From positions 1 to 59,155 of the forward strand of contig JAQGON010000095.1 in assembly GCA_028293565.1 (NCBI GenBank): a stretch of DNA of 59,155 bases. Reading direction: 5' to 3'. The notes under the pieces were generated by a model, which was not told where the DNA came from, searched no databases, and saw only the letters and a list, made by a program, of their open reading frames with translations. The translations under genes were made by a program, and so were the position numbers. Below, piece after piece: positions 26,157-35,082 of this stretch (position 1 is its first letter; every line of letters begins with the position of its first letter). This DNA comes from Verrucomicrobiota bacterium. GTDB taxonomy: Bacteria; Verrucomicrobiota; Verrucomicrobiia; Opitutales; Opitutaceae.

Positions 26157-27317
26157 GTGCATGAACGCGTGACGATCCGCGGTGGGCGTGTCGTGCTGCC
26201 CGAAAGCGTGCTCGAAAACGCCACCCTCGTGATCGAGCGCGGGGTCATCCGCGATGTCATCCCGGGGCGGACGGAAACGCGGAGCGATGACGGCGCGACC
26301 TTCGATGCGACCGGTTCCGTGATCGGCCCCGGTTTCATCGATCCGCATTGTCACGGGGACGGAGTCACGCGGTTCTTTGACGACCCTGATCGGGTCGCGG
26401 CGAATTTACTGCGGCAGGGGACCACCGGCGTCCTGGCCACGCTCGGCTATCCGGATATGGTTCGGGATGACATCGGCGGGCAGCTGCAGCGCTTCGCAGC
26501 CTCCCTGCAGCCGCAGGCAAGGGACGTGTTGGCGGGGGTGCATCTCGAGGGCCCTTACGTCAACCGGAAGTACGGCGCGCAAACCTCCCGCGGCGTCATC
26601 AAGGACTTCGATCCCGTCGAATATGGCGCCCTGATTGCGCGGTACGGCAAACTGATCAAGTGGTGGACCTGCGCTCCGGAACTGCCGGGCGCGGGGGAAT
26701 TCATCGCGGCGGTTGCGGCACATGGGCATGTGGTAGCCGCCGGCCACACGGAGGCGACGCCCGAACAGATCGAGCGGGCGATCCGGCTCGGCTTGCGGGT
26801 GATCACGCATTGGACGAATGCGACGGGCAATCCGGCGGCGGCCGCCTATCTCGGCACGCGCCGGCCTGGCATCGATGAAGCGGCCCTGGTCTTCGACGAA
26901 CTGTCGGCGGAAATCATTCCCGACTCCGGTGGGCGCCATGTGCATCCGCTCATGGCAAAGTTGCTCTACAAGGCCAAGGGACCGGATCGCGTGCTCGTCA
27001 TCACGGACGCGGGTTATGGGCGCGCCGACGATCCGACGGATCCGAAACTGGCGGAACTCGATGTGTCGATCGACCGCGACGGAAACCTGGCGGGTTCGCG
27101 CCTGACGATGGCCGGCGCGGCGCGCAATTTCCGCCAGTTCTCCGGCTGCACGTGGCCGGAGTTGTTTCGCATGGCTTCGCTAAACGCCGCGCGGCTTCTC
27201 GGCATTTCGCGGGAAGTGGGCTCGATCGAACCCGGCAAGCTGGCCAATCTGGTCGTGTGCGACGAAGGACTCCGGGTGAGGCAGACGTTTCTTCGCGGGC
27301 GCGAAGTGCTGCCATGA
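26157..27317 (+). CDS. Amidohydrolase, N-acetylglucosamine-6-phosphate deacetylase (NagA)-like
   Basis: A 386-residue cytoplasmic amidohydrolase. The residues match the NagA pattern: H64-x-H66 (GFIDPHCHG), metal ligand E131 (GVHLEGPYV), H197 (AAGHTEAT), H218 (VITHWTNA) and the catalytic aspartate D284 (VITDAGYG). NagA removes acetyl from GlcNAc-6-P, but the substrate-binding elements differ (THWTNATGN instead of THLFNAM), so another N-acyl compound is possible. It starts with GTG 26157, 97 bp after the second propeller gene, and is followed closely by an MFS permease. The context points to processing of an imported acylated sugar. Confidence 0.75.
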   Translation: MHERVTIRGGRVVLPESVLENATLVIERGVIRDVIPGRTETRSDDGATFDATGSVIGPGFIDPHCHGDGVTRFFDDPDRVAANLLRQGTTGVLATLGYPDMVRDDIGGQLQRFAASLQPQARDVLAGVHLEGPYVNRKYGAQTSRGVIKDFDPVEYGALIARYGKLIKWWTCAPELPGAGEFIAAVAAHGHVVAAGHTEATPEQIERAIRLGLRVITHWTNATGNPAAAAYLGTRRPGIDEAALVFDELSAEIIPDSGGRHVHPLMAKLLYKAKGPDRVLVITDAGYGRADDPTDPKLAELDVSIDRDGNLAGSRLTMAGAARNFRQFSGCTWPELFRMASLNAARLLGISREVGSIEPGKLANLVVCDEGLRVRQTFLRGREVLP

Positions 27318-27360
27318 TGTCGCGGCATGTCGGCGCTGCGGCGCACGGCGGAAAAGCGGG

Positions 27361-28617
27361 ATGAAATTTTTTGCCGCAGGAGCCCTTCCGCGCTGGCGGA
27401 CCGATGCCTTCCTCGCGATGGCGGTGGGCCTGAATTATGCGGACCGCTCGATCCTCCCGGCGATCTTTCCGGGACTGCGCGGAGATCTCGGCCTGTCGGA
27501 CGTCACCTTTGGCGTGCTGGGTTCGCTTTTCCTGTGGAGCTATGCGCTGTGCGGCCCGTTTGCCGGCATGCTCGCCGATCGTTACTCCCGCCGGCTTCAG
27601 GTGATGGTGAGCCTGGCGGCCTGGAGCGGGGCGACGCTTCTCGCGGGTGCTGCGACCGGGTTCCTCATGCTCGCGGCCCTGCGGATTGTGCTCGGAATCA
27701 CGGAGGCCCTGTACCTCCCGGCAGGAGCGGCTTTGTTGGGAGACCTACATGGCCCGGCAACGCGCGGCCGCGCGATGGGCCTGCAGCTGCTGTCCCAGAG
27801 TGCCGGCGTGATCCTGGGCAGTGCCTGCGCCGGGTTCATTGCCGAACGCTACGGCTGGCGGCTGAGCTTCGTGCTTCTGGGCTCGGTCGGCATCGCCTTG
27901 GCCCTCGTCGCCGGAAAGTTCCTCGGAAAGCCTCCGGCGCCCGCGAAGGCGGGAGCGGCCCGCGCCAGCGCCGGTGAATCGCTCCGGTATCTGCTGCGGA
28001 CCCCGACCTTTGTGCTTTTGCTGGTGGAAACCATTCTGGGGGGTTCGGCCGTGTGGATTTTTTTCAACTGGATGCCGCTGTACCTCTATGAGGTGCACGG
28101 CATGAAGATGGGCGAGGCGGGTTTTGCGGGGATGGCAATGCTGCAGGGCGCGAGCATGCTGGGCATCGTCGCCGGCGCGGCGATTTCCGATCGCGCGGTC
28201 CGCCGGTCGGCCTCGAGTCGACTGCTGGTCTTTGGCCTCGCTTACCTCGCCGCCGCACCCTGCCTGCTGATATTCCTGTCCGGGCCGACGTATGGCTGGG
28301 TCGTCGCCTCCGTCGCGGGCTTTTCCTTCCTGCGCGCCCTGGGCTCGGTCAACGAACTGCCCGTCCTCTGCGATGTGATTCCCCCGCCTTTCCGATCCAC
28401 GGCCATCGGGATATTCGTGGCCTGCGCCTGCGCGGCCGGGGGCGCGGGAATTCTTTTTGCCGCGTTGCTTAAACAAAGCCTGGGCCTGGCCGCGATCTTC
28501 GGCGCATTGAGCGGGATGTTCGTCATCGCCGGCCTGGCGCTGCTCTTCGGCCATCGCCGCCTGATCCGGGGAGATATCAAACGCGCAAGCGCATGGATCG
28601 ATGCGCAGCCCGCCTGA
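27361..28617 (+). CDS. MFS permease (organic anion / sugar-acid type)
   Basis: A 418-residue protein with 12 predicted membrane segments. TM1 carries LNYADRSILP and the loop GMLADRYSRR follows TM2 (FLWSYALCGPFAG), the same pattern as the permeases at 162 and 53298. A putative ribosome site (GGAAAAGCGGG) precedes ATG 27361. It probably brings the periplasmic product of the propeller enzymes into the cell for the NagA-like enzyme. Confidence 0.85.
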   Translation: MKFFAAGALPRWRTDAFLAMAVGLNYADRSILPAIFPGLRGDLGLSDVTFGVLGSLFLWSYALCGPFAGMLADRYSRRLQVMVSLAAWSGATLLAGAATGFLMLAALRIVLGITEALYLPAGAALLGDLHGPATRGRAMGLQLLSQSAGVILGSACAGFIAERYGWRLSFVLLGSVGIALALVAGKFLGKPPAPAKAGAARASAGESLRYLLRTPTFVLLLVETILGGSAVWIFFNWMPLYLYEVHGMKMGEAGFAGMAMLQGASMLGIVAGAAISDRAVRRSASSRLLVFGLAYLAAAPCLLIFLSGPTYGWVVASVAGFSFLRALGSVNELPVLCDVIPPPFRSTAIGIFVACACAAGGAGILFAALLKQSLGLAAIFGALSGMFVIAGLALLFGHRRLIRGDIKRASAWIDAQPA

Positions 28618-28640
28618 CCTTCTTCCCTCGTGCCAAAGCC

Positions 28641-29687
28641 ATGAATCCCGTGCGCGCCACCTCCTTTCTGCCGGCCTCGCGTTACCCGCTGCGGCAGTTC
28701 AATGACTGGCCGCGTCCGCTGCCGGGAATCACGTTCGACCGGGTGATCGGCGTCGGCGTGGACTCGCGCGGCTTGGTTTATGTGGCCCATCGCGGCGAAC
28801 ATCCGCTGATCTGTTTGCATCCGGACGGGAGTTTTTGCCGGGAGGTGGGAGCGAACGTGAATCGCCAGAGCGTGGCCTACGCTCGGCGCGGACCGGTGCC
28901 GGTCCCGCTGGCGACGCGTTACTGGCTCCATGGCTTGCACGTCGATCCGTGGGACAATGTGTGGGTGACCGATGTATGGCGGCATCTCGTGATGAAGTTC
29001 GATCCCGAGGGCGAACTCGTCATGACGCTCGGCGTGGATGGCGAGTTCGGTGCCGACGAGCGGCGGTTTAACCTGCCGACCCACGTGTGCGTGCTGCCGT
29101 CGGGCGAATTCTTCGTCACCGACGGCTACGGCAATTCGCGCATCGTGAAATTCAACGCGCGCGGCGAGCGGTTGATGGAGTGGGGGACCCGGGGAATCGG
29201 CCCGGGGGAGTTTCACACGCCGCACGTCATCATCCTCGGCCCGGATGAAAGGCTTTATGTCTCGGATCGGGAGAACGACCGCGTGCAGGTGTTTGATCAA
29301 GGCGGGAAACTCCAGGCGATCTGGCCCGGGCTTCATTCGGTCGACGGACTTTGCGTGGCGCCCCAGGGCGGCTTTTTTGCCGCGGTAGGCGTGGACCACG
29401 CCGTGGTTCACCTCGATGGTGAGGGGCGCGCGCAGGAGGTGTGGGGCGAACGCGGCATGTTCCGCTACCCGCACGGGATCGCGACCGGGCCCGATGGCGC
29501 CATCTACGTGGCGGATAGCGGCGACTGGTGGGAACTGGATCCGCTGACGGCGCACCTGCCGCGGCGCGAGTACAAGCTGGCGCCTCGCGTCGGAGGAGAA
29601 GGCAGTGCCGTCACGAAATGGGTGCCGACCGGTCCAGCCTTCCCTCCCCAGGCCGGGGCCGGGCCGCGAGCCATCCTTCGCTCATAA
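28641..29687 (+). CDS. NHL-repeat beta-propeller protein
   Basis: A 348-residue protein with several NHL-type repeats: GVGVDSRGLVYVAHRGEHPL, GLHVDPWDNVWVTDVWRHLVMKFD, THVCVLPSGEFFVTDGYGNSRIVKFN, HVIILGPDERLYVSDRENDRVQVFD and GIATGPDGAIYVADSG. This forms a six-bladed propeller like peptidyl-alpha-hydroxyglycine alpha-amidating lyases and many sugar-binding or lactonase-like proteins. No signal peptide is evident. A lyase, lactonase or binding role is possible. It lies 23 bp after the MFS gene and 7 bp before the next gene, so it is in one operon. Confidence 0.72.
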   Translation: MNPVRATSFLPASRYPLRQFNDWPRPLPGITFDRVIGVGVDSRGLVYVAHRGEHPLICLHPDGSFCREVGANVNRQSVAYARRGPVPVPLATRYWLHGLHVDPWDNVWVTDVWRHLVMKFDPEGELVMTLGVDGEFGADERRFNLPTHVCVLPSGEFFVTDGYGNSRIVKFNARGERLMEWGTRGIGPGEFHTPHVIILGPDERLYVSDRENDRVQVFDQGGKLQAIWPGLHSVDGLCVAPQGGFFAAVGVDHAVVHLDGEGRAQEVWGERGMFRYPHGIATGPDGAIYVADSGDWWELDPLTAHLPRREYKLAPRVGGEGSAVTKWVPTGPAFPPQAGAGPRAILRS

Positions 29688-29694
29688 AGTCACG

Positions 29695-31503
29695 ATGCAA
29701 CTGTCAGTGACGGTGGATTTCCCGGACGATATCTGCAAAGGACCTTTCGACCACGCGAAGCTCGAGGCGATGATGAGGGCCATCCGCGAGACCGGCGCGA
29801 CTCGCGTGTATTGGCTCTACTATGGGGGAGTGGCGGCGGGCGATCCCGGCCGGGGAAATATCTGGGAAGCGCACTGGGCAACGTATGGACCGCAAACCAT
29901 CGCGACCCTGGGCGAGCCGTTGCGGGCGGCGGTGAAGGCGGCGCACGCGCAGGGTCTCGAAATCATCGGCGTGCTTAAACCGTATAACGGCGGACTCTCC
30001 GGCAGTTACCCGCTCGGTTCGCCGGACGCGAAGACCGGTTCCCGGCTCACGAAGATTGGCGGAAATATCCAGCAGGTGATTCCTTTTTTGGAAGAGCATC
30101 CCGAGATGCGATTGCAGCGTCGGCTCGAGGACGGCGTCAGTGTGAGCGGCGCGACGATTGCCGAGATCCGGCTGACCAAGGCGGACGCGGGAGAAACACG
30201 ACTGCGGCCGGAGCACCTGCGCCTGTGGGTGAGCGAAGATAATTTCCAGTACCGTCTCCTTCCACTTGTCCCGACGGGCAGCGTGAGCGTGGAAAAAGCG
30301 GCGCGCGAGGTGCGCGATTATCACGGCAACGTGCTCACTCGCGCAGGCGAACCGGTTCGCGTGATTCGACTGACCGGACTCGACGTGCGGTCTCGCTTCG
30401 TCGTCATCACGACCACGTGGTCGGAGGGTGACGGCGATTTTCGCAACACCCCGCTCGGCCTGGTCGAAGTCCGCAATGCGCACGGCCAGCCGTTGGAGTG
30501 CGTGGTCGCCACCCACGCGGCGGCGTGGATTCAACCGCGGGATTTCCGCACCTATGGCTTGGACTACGATCTGGGCTTCGGACATTGGCCGGTGACATTG
30601 GACGCGCCATGGGCGGGCGTCCAAGGCGATCCGCGCCAGGCCTTCTCCGGGGAGGACGAGTTCTCGAACCACACGCTGTTCGGACGCGGTCCCGCCGGTG
30701 GATTTGTTGGCATCGCCCTCGGAAAGAACGCCTCCCTTCCGGCGGTTCCGTGCGAAGCGTATCCCGAGGTCAGGGCGCTGTGGTGCGGCTGGGTGACGGC
30801 GATGCTCGACGCGGGAGTCGATGGGCTGAACCTGAGGATTTCCGCGCACGGGTGCATGTCCGACGAACCGGAAGCATATGGCTGGAACCCTCCCGTGCTG
30901 CAGGCCTGCCGGGAAAGATTCGGCCCGGGTCCGGTCGATCCGGCCCAGTTGGCCAAAGTGCGCGGGGACCATTACACGGCATTCCTGCGCGAGGCGGCGA
31001 TGCTGGTGAGGGCGCGCGGGCGAAAGTTGCACGTTCATCTCCACGCGGAAGCCTTTCGGCGGGATCTGACCTTCGGGCAACAGAATGGGATGCCGGCGAA
31101 TATCGAGTTCCAGTGGCGGCGCTGGATGGAGGAAGGATGGGTGGATGAGGCCTATTTGAGAACCAGCTGGTTTGAAGCGGCCGAGGATCCGCTGGGGACG
31201 AAACACACGGGCCGCAGCCAACTCGCCCGCATGCTCGCTGATCCCGTCGTGGAGGAGATGCTGGGCGTTGCGCGGCAGCGGAGCATTCCGGTTACGCTCA
31301 ATCGCTATATCGGCCGTGCGGCCGGCCTGGCCGAGTACCTCGATGACCTCTCCCTGATCGCACGCGATGGACGCTTCGCGGGTTTCGATGTCTACGAATT
31401 CTTCGACCTGGCCCAAGCCGATCCGCAGCGCCTGGAATTGACGCCGCGACACGGCCGGCTCGTCGGGTTGAGGCAGCGCTGGACCGAACTGACTTCCCGA
31501 TAA
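29695..31503 (+). CDS. TIM-barrel protein, glycoside hydrolase-like, function unknown
   Basis: A 602-residue cytoplasmic protein. N-terminal strands (VTVDFPDD, TRVYWLYYGG) and C-terminal strands (VDGLNLRISAHGC, KLHVHLHAEAF, PANIEFQWRRWMEEGWVDEAYLRTSW) suggest a (beta/alpha)8 barrel like the family-10-like glycosidases. A beta-rich insertion lies at about 160-270. E and H residues at strand ends (e.g. HLHAEAF) could be catalytic, but I cannot assign a family. ATG 29695 follows the NHL gene by 7 bp, so it is co-translated. Confidence 0.6.
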   Translation: MQLSVTVDFPDDICKGPFDHAKLEAMMRAIRETGATRVYWLYYGGVAAGDPGRGNIWEAHWATYGPQTIATLGEPLRAAVKAAHAQGLEIIGVLKPYNGGLSGSYPLGSPDAKTGSRLTKIGGNIQQVIPFLEEHPEMRLQRRLEDGVSVSGATIAEIRLTKADAGETRLRPEHLRLWVSEDNFQYRLLPLVPTGSVSVEKAAREVRDYHGNVLTRAGEPVRVIRLTGLDVRSRFVVITTTWSEGDGDFRNTPLGLVEVRNAHGQPLECVVATHAAAWIQPRDFRTYGLDYDLGFGHWPVTLDAPWAGVQGDPRQAFSGEDEFSNHTLFGRGPAGGFVGIALGKNASLPAVPCEAYPEVRALWCGWVTAMLDAGVDGLNLRISAHGCMSDEPEAYGWNPPVLQACRERFGPGPVDPAQLAKVRGDHYTAFLREAAMLVRARGRKLHVHLHAEAFRRDLTFGQQNGMPANIEFQWRRWMEEGWVDEAYLRTSWFEAAEDPLGTKHTGRSQLARMLADPVVEEMLGVARQRSIPVTLNRYIGRAAGLAEYLDDLSLIARDGRFAGFDVYEFFDLAQADPQRLELTPRHGRLVGLRQRWTELTSR

Positions 31504-31536
31504 AACCGCGATCTCTCAGGAAATGAATAAATCCCC

Positions 31537-32316
31537 ATGAATCCCACCAATTCCTTTGCAGGCAAAAAAATCTGGGTGACCGGCGGCGCCGGTTACCTCG
31601 GCACTCCCGTGACGTGTGCGCTCGATGCGCTCGCCGAGCACGTGGTCTGTTTCGACCTCCCGGGACGCGCCGAGGCGCTGGTCCGCGAGCAGAAACTTGC
31701 CCGCACCCGCGCCATTTCCGCGGATGTGAACGACCCGGCGGCCCTGCCTTTGCTGGTGGAAAAGATCGTGGCGGAGCACGGCGTGCCGGACGGCTTGGTT
31801 CACCTGGCGTTCGCGTCGTCGGCCGGAAAAACTTTCGAAGCGCTCTCGGCCGCGGATTTTCAAAATACCTTCGACCGCGCCCTGACCCCGACCTTTGTGC
31901 TTTGCCGCGAGGTGGCGCAGCGGATGAAGCCCCGGGGCAGCGGCAACATCGTGCTCTTCGGGAGCATGTACGGCATCGTTTCACCGGATCCGCGCATCTA
32001 TCATGCGCCGATGATCACGAATCCGATCGATTACGGCGCCAGCAAGGCGGCGATTATCCAGATGGTGCGGTACCTCGCGGTTCACTACGGACCCTCCGGT
32101 CTCAGGTTCAACTGCGTCACGCCCGGCCCTTTTCCGAACAAGGCCTCGCAGGCCGCCGCGCCCGCGTTTATCGAGGACCTGTCGCGAAAAACCGCACTGA
32201 ACCGGGTCGGCCAAAACACGGAGATCGTGGGCCCCACGCTCTTCCTCCTTTCCGACGCCGCCAGCTTCGTCACCGGACACAGCCTGGTCGTGGACGGCGG
32301 CTGGACCGCGTGGTGA
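31537..32316 (+). CDS. Short-chain dehydrogenase/reductase (SDR)
   Basis: A 259-residue classical SDR. The NAD(P)-binding loop TGGAGYLG is at 15-22, a catalytic serine is in IVLFGSMYG, YGASK carries the catalytic Tyr-Lys pair, and the C-terminus has the typical VTGHSLVVDGGWTAW. An acidic residue after beta-2 (CFDLPG) favours NAD over NADP. It is the last gene of the plus-strand run starting with the TonB receptor and probably oxidises or reduces a sugar or polyol intermediate. Confidence 0.87.
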   Translation: MNPTNSFAGKKIWVTGGAGYLGTPVTCALDALAEHVVCFDLPGRAEALVREQKLARTRAISADVNDPAALPLLVEKIVAEHGVPDGLVHLAFASSAGKTFEALSAADFQNTFDRALTPTFVLCREVAQRMKPRGSGNIVLFGSMYGIVSPDPRIYHAPMITNPIDYGASKAAIIQMVRYLAVHYGPSGLRFNCVTPGPFPNKASQAAAPAFIEDLSRKTALNRVGQNTEIVGPTLFLLSDAASFVTGHSLVVDGGWTAW

Positions 32317-32358
32317 TCGCGGCGCGTTAACCGCGAGGCTGCGGACCCGGATTTTTAC

Positions 32359-32385
32359 CGCGAAGGTCGCGAAGAGCGCGAAGGT
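32359..32385. repeat. Three tandem 9-bp units of CGCGAAGGT type
   Basis: CGCGAAGGT, CGCGAAGAG and CGCGAAGGT follow each other directly in the 111-bp gap between the SDR and the CBM9-like gene stops. Similar degenerate CGCGAAG tracts are, as far as I recall, common between genes in Verrucomicrobiota. Confidence 0.6.
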
Positions 32386-32427
32386 GGGGGGCGATCCGCG
32401 AAATCCGTGGTTACAAAACCAAGTCTT

Positions 32428-33096
32428 TCAGACGTGCGCAGTGAAAGCCGGAACTCGAAACTGCAGCCATTCCTCGGCACGATGAAATCCGGCGCCGCGA
32501 TGCGGGGTGGTGGATGAAACCATCGGCGCGCGACCGGGCCCGCAATCGTAGCGACTGAAGGAAAACTGCCAGAGACTGGTCTCGCGCAGAAATTCCTCCG
32601 GCACCAAGGGGCCGACGGGAATTTCCATCGCCACCCGCCAGCGACCGAGGTTCGGTTCGGGCACCGCGCGCGACGAAAAATGCGGGTCGGACAGGAGGTA
32701 TTGATCGACCCCATGATCACGGGGCGCATGCAGGCGCGGATAGTGGAGGTCGAGCGTCACGCCGTTCGGTGCCACGTGAAACTCAAAATAATCCGGCCGC
32801 GCCGTATGCCGCAGGAAAACCTCGAACGTGTCTCCCAGATCCCAGAGCGGATCATTGTGGTTTTTCCCTTCCGTCATGATGTCCGTGTCCTGCATTTCCG
32901 CCAGGACGACGAAGGCATCGGGAGTCGATGCCAGCCACACCCTTCCTGGACGGAAACCGGCATCGGGCTGCGCGAGCCAGGTTTGGGCGAACGACAAAGG
33001 TGTCACCGCTCGCCATGCGGGCGGCGGCCAATGAGGCAGCGTGCACCACGCGGCGAGGTCGGCGTTCGGCAGTTGGAGAATCGAGGGAGGAGGCAT
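32428..33096 (-). CDS. CBM9-like carbohydrate-binding domain protein
   Basis: A 222-residue protein consisting of one beta-sandwich domain: WLASTPDAFVVLAEMQD, then DPLWDLGDTFEVFLR, YFEFHVAPNG, VTLDLHYPR and a C-terminal WQFSFSRYD. This order (D-x-x-W-x-x-G-D-x-x-E-V-F followed by E-F-x-V-x-P-N-G) is that of CBM9-like and DOMON-like sugar- or haem-binding modules. No signal peptide is visible from ATG 33096 or from GTG 33120. It converges with the SDR and is divergent from the sugar porter. Confidence 0.65.
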   Translation of the reverse strand: MPPPSILQLPNADLAAWCTLPHWPPPAWRAVTPLSFAQTWLAQPDAGFRPGRVWLASTPDAFVVLAEMQDTDIMTEGKNHNDPLWDLGDTFEVFLRHTARPDYFEFHVAPNGVTLDLHYPRLHAPRDHGVDQYLLSDPHFSSRAVPEPNLGRWRVAMEIPVGPLVPEEFLRETSLWQFSFSRYDCGPGRAPMVSSTTPHRGAGFHRAEEWLQFRVPAFTAHV

Positions 33097-33149
33097 GCGA
33101 CAACGAAAGAACGAGGGCACGGCCGGGAGGCAATCGCGGCAATCACGAT

Positions 33150-33265
33150 TCGAAGGGTGGCATGGGTCTCCCGACCCATATGAACTCGTTCCGTGTTGGA
33201 TTCATGAACTCTGTTTCATCGGGGACTGAGTCGAACCATGAGTCGGAGACCCATGCTACTTTCGA
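33150..33265. repeat. Imperfect inverted repeat upstream of the sugar porter gene
   Basis: Arms at about 33150-33179 and 33236-33265 share GCATGGGTCTCC, a following GAC and flanking TCGAA, with a 56-base spacer. It lies in the region between the divergent CBM9-like and sugar-porter genes. It may be a regulatory hairpin or a REP-like element. Confidence 0.6.
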
Positions 33266-33339
33266 CTCCTTCTCCGCATTTAACAGTTCGAGTCCGATTT
33301 TCCTTTTGGCCGCGCGGGCGCGGGACGAGGATGCGGTCG

Positions 33340-34767
33340 ATGAATCGGTCAGCACCCCGGACCGGAGCGGTGACGGCGCCGCGACTGGATTCGTTCCTCC
33401 TGCTGCTCTGCAGCGTGGCGTCGCTGGGCGGGTTCCTGTTCGGGTTCGATACGGCGGTGATTTCCGGGACGATCGCCATGGTCGTCGCGCAGTTTCACCT
33501 GAGCCCGTTCCAGGAGGGATTCTTTGCGAGCGCGGCGCTCATGGGATGTGTCATCGGCACGGCGGCGAGCGGGACGCTGAGTGACCGCATTGGCCGGAAG
33601 CCCGTGCTGCTGCTTTCCGCTGTGCTGTTCGTCGCCTCGGCCGCCGCGTGCGCGGTGCCGGATGCGTTCGAGACCCTGGTTGTCGCGCGCATCGCGAGCG
33701 GCATTGCCGTCGGCGTGGCCTCGGTGGTGGCGCCGATGTACATTTCCGAATTCGCGCCGGCCTCGAGTCGCGGGCGATTCGTGGCGCTGTACCAGTTGTC
33801 GATCGTGATCGGGGTTCTGCTCGCGTACTATTCCAACTGGCTGTTGGTGCGCAACGCCGCCCAGGCCGCGCCGGGTTTCGTGGGGTGGTTTGGTCCGCGC
33901 ATCATGCAGGCGGAGCCATGGCGCGCGATGTTCGGCGCGGCGATCTTTCCGGCTTTCGCCTTTGGCGCGCTGCTGATGGCCGTGCCCGAAAGCCCGCGCT
34001 GGCTTTGGCGGAAGGGAAGGCGGGAACAGGCCGCGGCGATTGCCGCGCGACTGGCGAATGGAGGCGACATCCTGGGCGGCGGGCTCGCCGAGGAGTCGCC
34101 GGACAGCGGTTCATGGCGGGATCTGTTTCGCCCCGGGCTGCGCAGCGCGCTGTTCGTGGCGGTGATGCTCTCCGTGTTCGGGCAGCTGTCGGGCGTGAGC
34201 ATCGTCGTGTACTACGGCCCGAAAATCCTGGCCAGCGCCGGCTTCGCGAAGGAGGCGGCGCTGCTCGGGCAGGTGGGGTTCGGGCTGATCAACCTTGTCG
34301 CCACGCTGGTCGCGATGACGATCATCGATCGCTTCGGCCGCAGGCCGCTGCTGATTTTTGGCACGGCGGCGGTGGCGCTCACGCTGTTCGCGACGGGTGC
34401 GGTTTTCGGCTCCGCCGGCGGCGGCACGCCCTCGGCCACGGCCGCATTGTGGATCGGCATCCTGATCTGCGTCTACATGGCCGCCGTGGCGATTTCGATC
34501 TGCTCGGTGATTTGGGTCATCACGGCGGAGATCTTCCCAACCAGCGTGCGGGGCCGCGGGACTTCGCTCGCGACGCTGGCGAACTGGACGACGAACACGT
34601 TGAGCGCGCTCTTTTTCCCGGTGGTGGTCAACGCGGTCGGGATGGCCGCCGGCTGTTACGTCATCGGCGCCATTTGCGTGGTCGCGACGTGGTTTTACTG
34701 GAAGCGCGTGCCCGAGACGAAGGGCAAGACGCTCGAGCAGATCGAGCAGATGTGGGTGCGGAAGTAG
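33340..34767 (+). CDS. Sugar porter family MFS transporter (XylE/GLUT type)
   Basis: A 475-residue protein of 12 membrane segments. Sugar-porter signatures are present: GGFLFGFDTAVISG in TM1, GTLSDRIGRKPVL between TM2 and TM3, a GRF motif (SSRGRFVALYQ), PESPRWLWRKGR, DRFGRRPLLIFG and the C-terminal VPETKGKTLEQIEQM. These transporters are H+-coupled importers of xylose, arabinose, glucose or polyols. ATG 33340 was chosen because GAGG lies 9 bases upstream; 33331 and the far upstream 33238 are alternatives. The following gene encodes an epimerase family protein. Confidence 0.9.
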   Translation: MNRSAPRTGAVTAPRLDSFLLLLCSVASLGGFLFGFDTAVISGTIAMVVAQFHLSPFQEGFFASAALMGCVIGTAASGTLSDRIGRKPVLLLSAVLFVASAAACAVPDAFETLVVARIASGIAVGVASVVAPMYISEFAPASSRGRFVALYQLSIVIGVLLAYYSNWLLVRNAAQAAPGFVGWFGPRIMQAEPWRAMFGAAIFPAFAFGALLMAVPESPRWLWRKGRREQAAAIAARLANGGDILGGGLAEESPDSGSWRDLFRPGLRSALFVAVMLSVFGQLSGVSIVVYYGPKILASAGFAKEAALLGQVGFGLINLVATLVAMTIIDRFGRRPLLIFGTAAVALTLFATGAVFGSAGGGTPSATAALWIGILICVYMAAVAISICSVIWVITAEIFPTSVRGRGTSLATLANWTTNTLSALFFPVVVNAVGMAAGCYVIGAICVVATWFYWKRVPETKGKTLEQIEQMWVRK

Positions 34768-35082
34768 CGCCGCATCCGGCCACCCTCGAGGCGCCTCCGC
34801 GAGGAAATTCCGAGGGAAGGGTTGGCCGCAAAAAAGCACAAGGGCCCGGCGGCTCCGAATCGAATCCCGCGTGCGCCCATAGGCGCGATGGCGGCTCCTT
34901 CGCAGTCCCAAGGCCCTTGCGCATTTTTTGCGGCCAACTCTTCCGTACCGGGGTTTTCACCGCTCCGGTTTCCTGACGGAAACACTGTTATGGAAAATAC
35001 CCTAGCGTCCATTCGTGGCGGGAATCGGTCCCGGCGGCGCGGAGCGTTGCATTCGATGGCTTGGGTCCGTAGAACGCGCGGC
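34768..35082. other. 315-bp intergenic region with a large palindrome
   Basis: The region between the sugar porter and the AGE-type gene. Its main content is the 130-bp palindromic element at 34815-34944. Some ATGs at 34990 and 35056 are in frame with the downstream gene, but the sequence before 35083 does not resemble the family. Confidence 0.6.
34815..34944. repeat. 130-bp nearly perfect palindromic element
   Basis: The left arm 34815-34846 and right arm 34912-34944 pair along 32-33 bases with two mismatches and one bulge (GGAAGGGTTGGCCGC … AAGGGCC). The 65-base loop holds a further hairpin, GCGCC-CATA-GGCGC. A run of six T's lies in the right arm. It lies after the sugar porter stop, so it could end its transcript, but the length and nested structure fit a REP/MITE-like repeat. 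Confidence 0.75.

Noticed and set aside
34972-35010. A possible fifth copy of the regulatory element before the AGE-type gene (CACTGTT, ATA, TAGCG)
   Set aside because: The TTGAG block is missing, the last spacing is one base shorter, and no -10 follows at 18 bp. It is probably a chance match.
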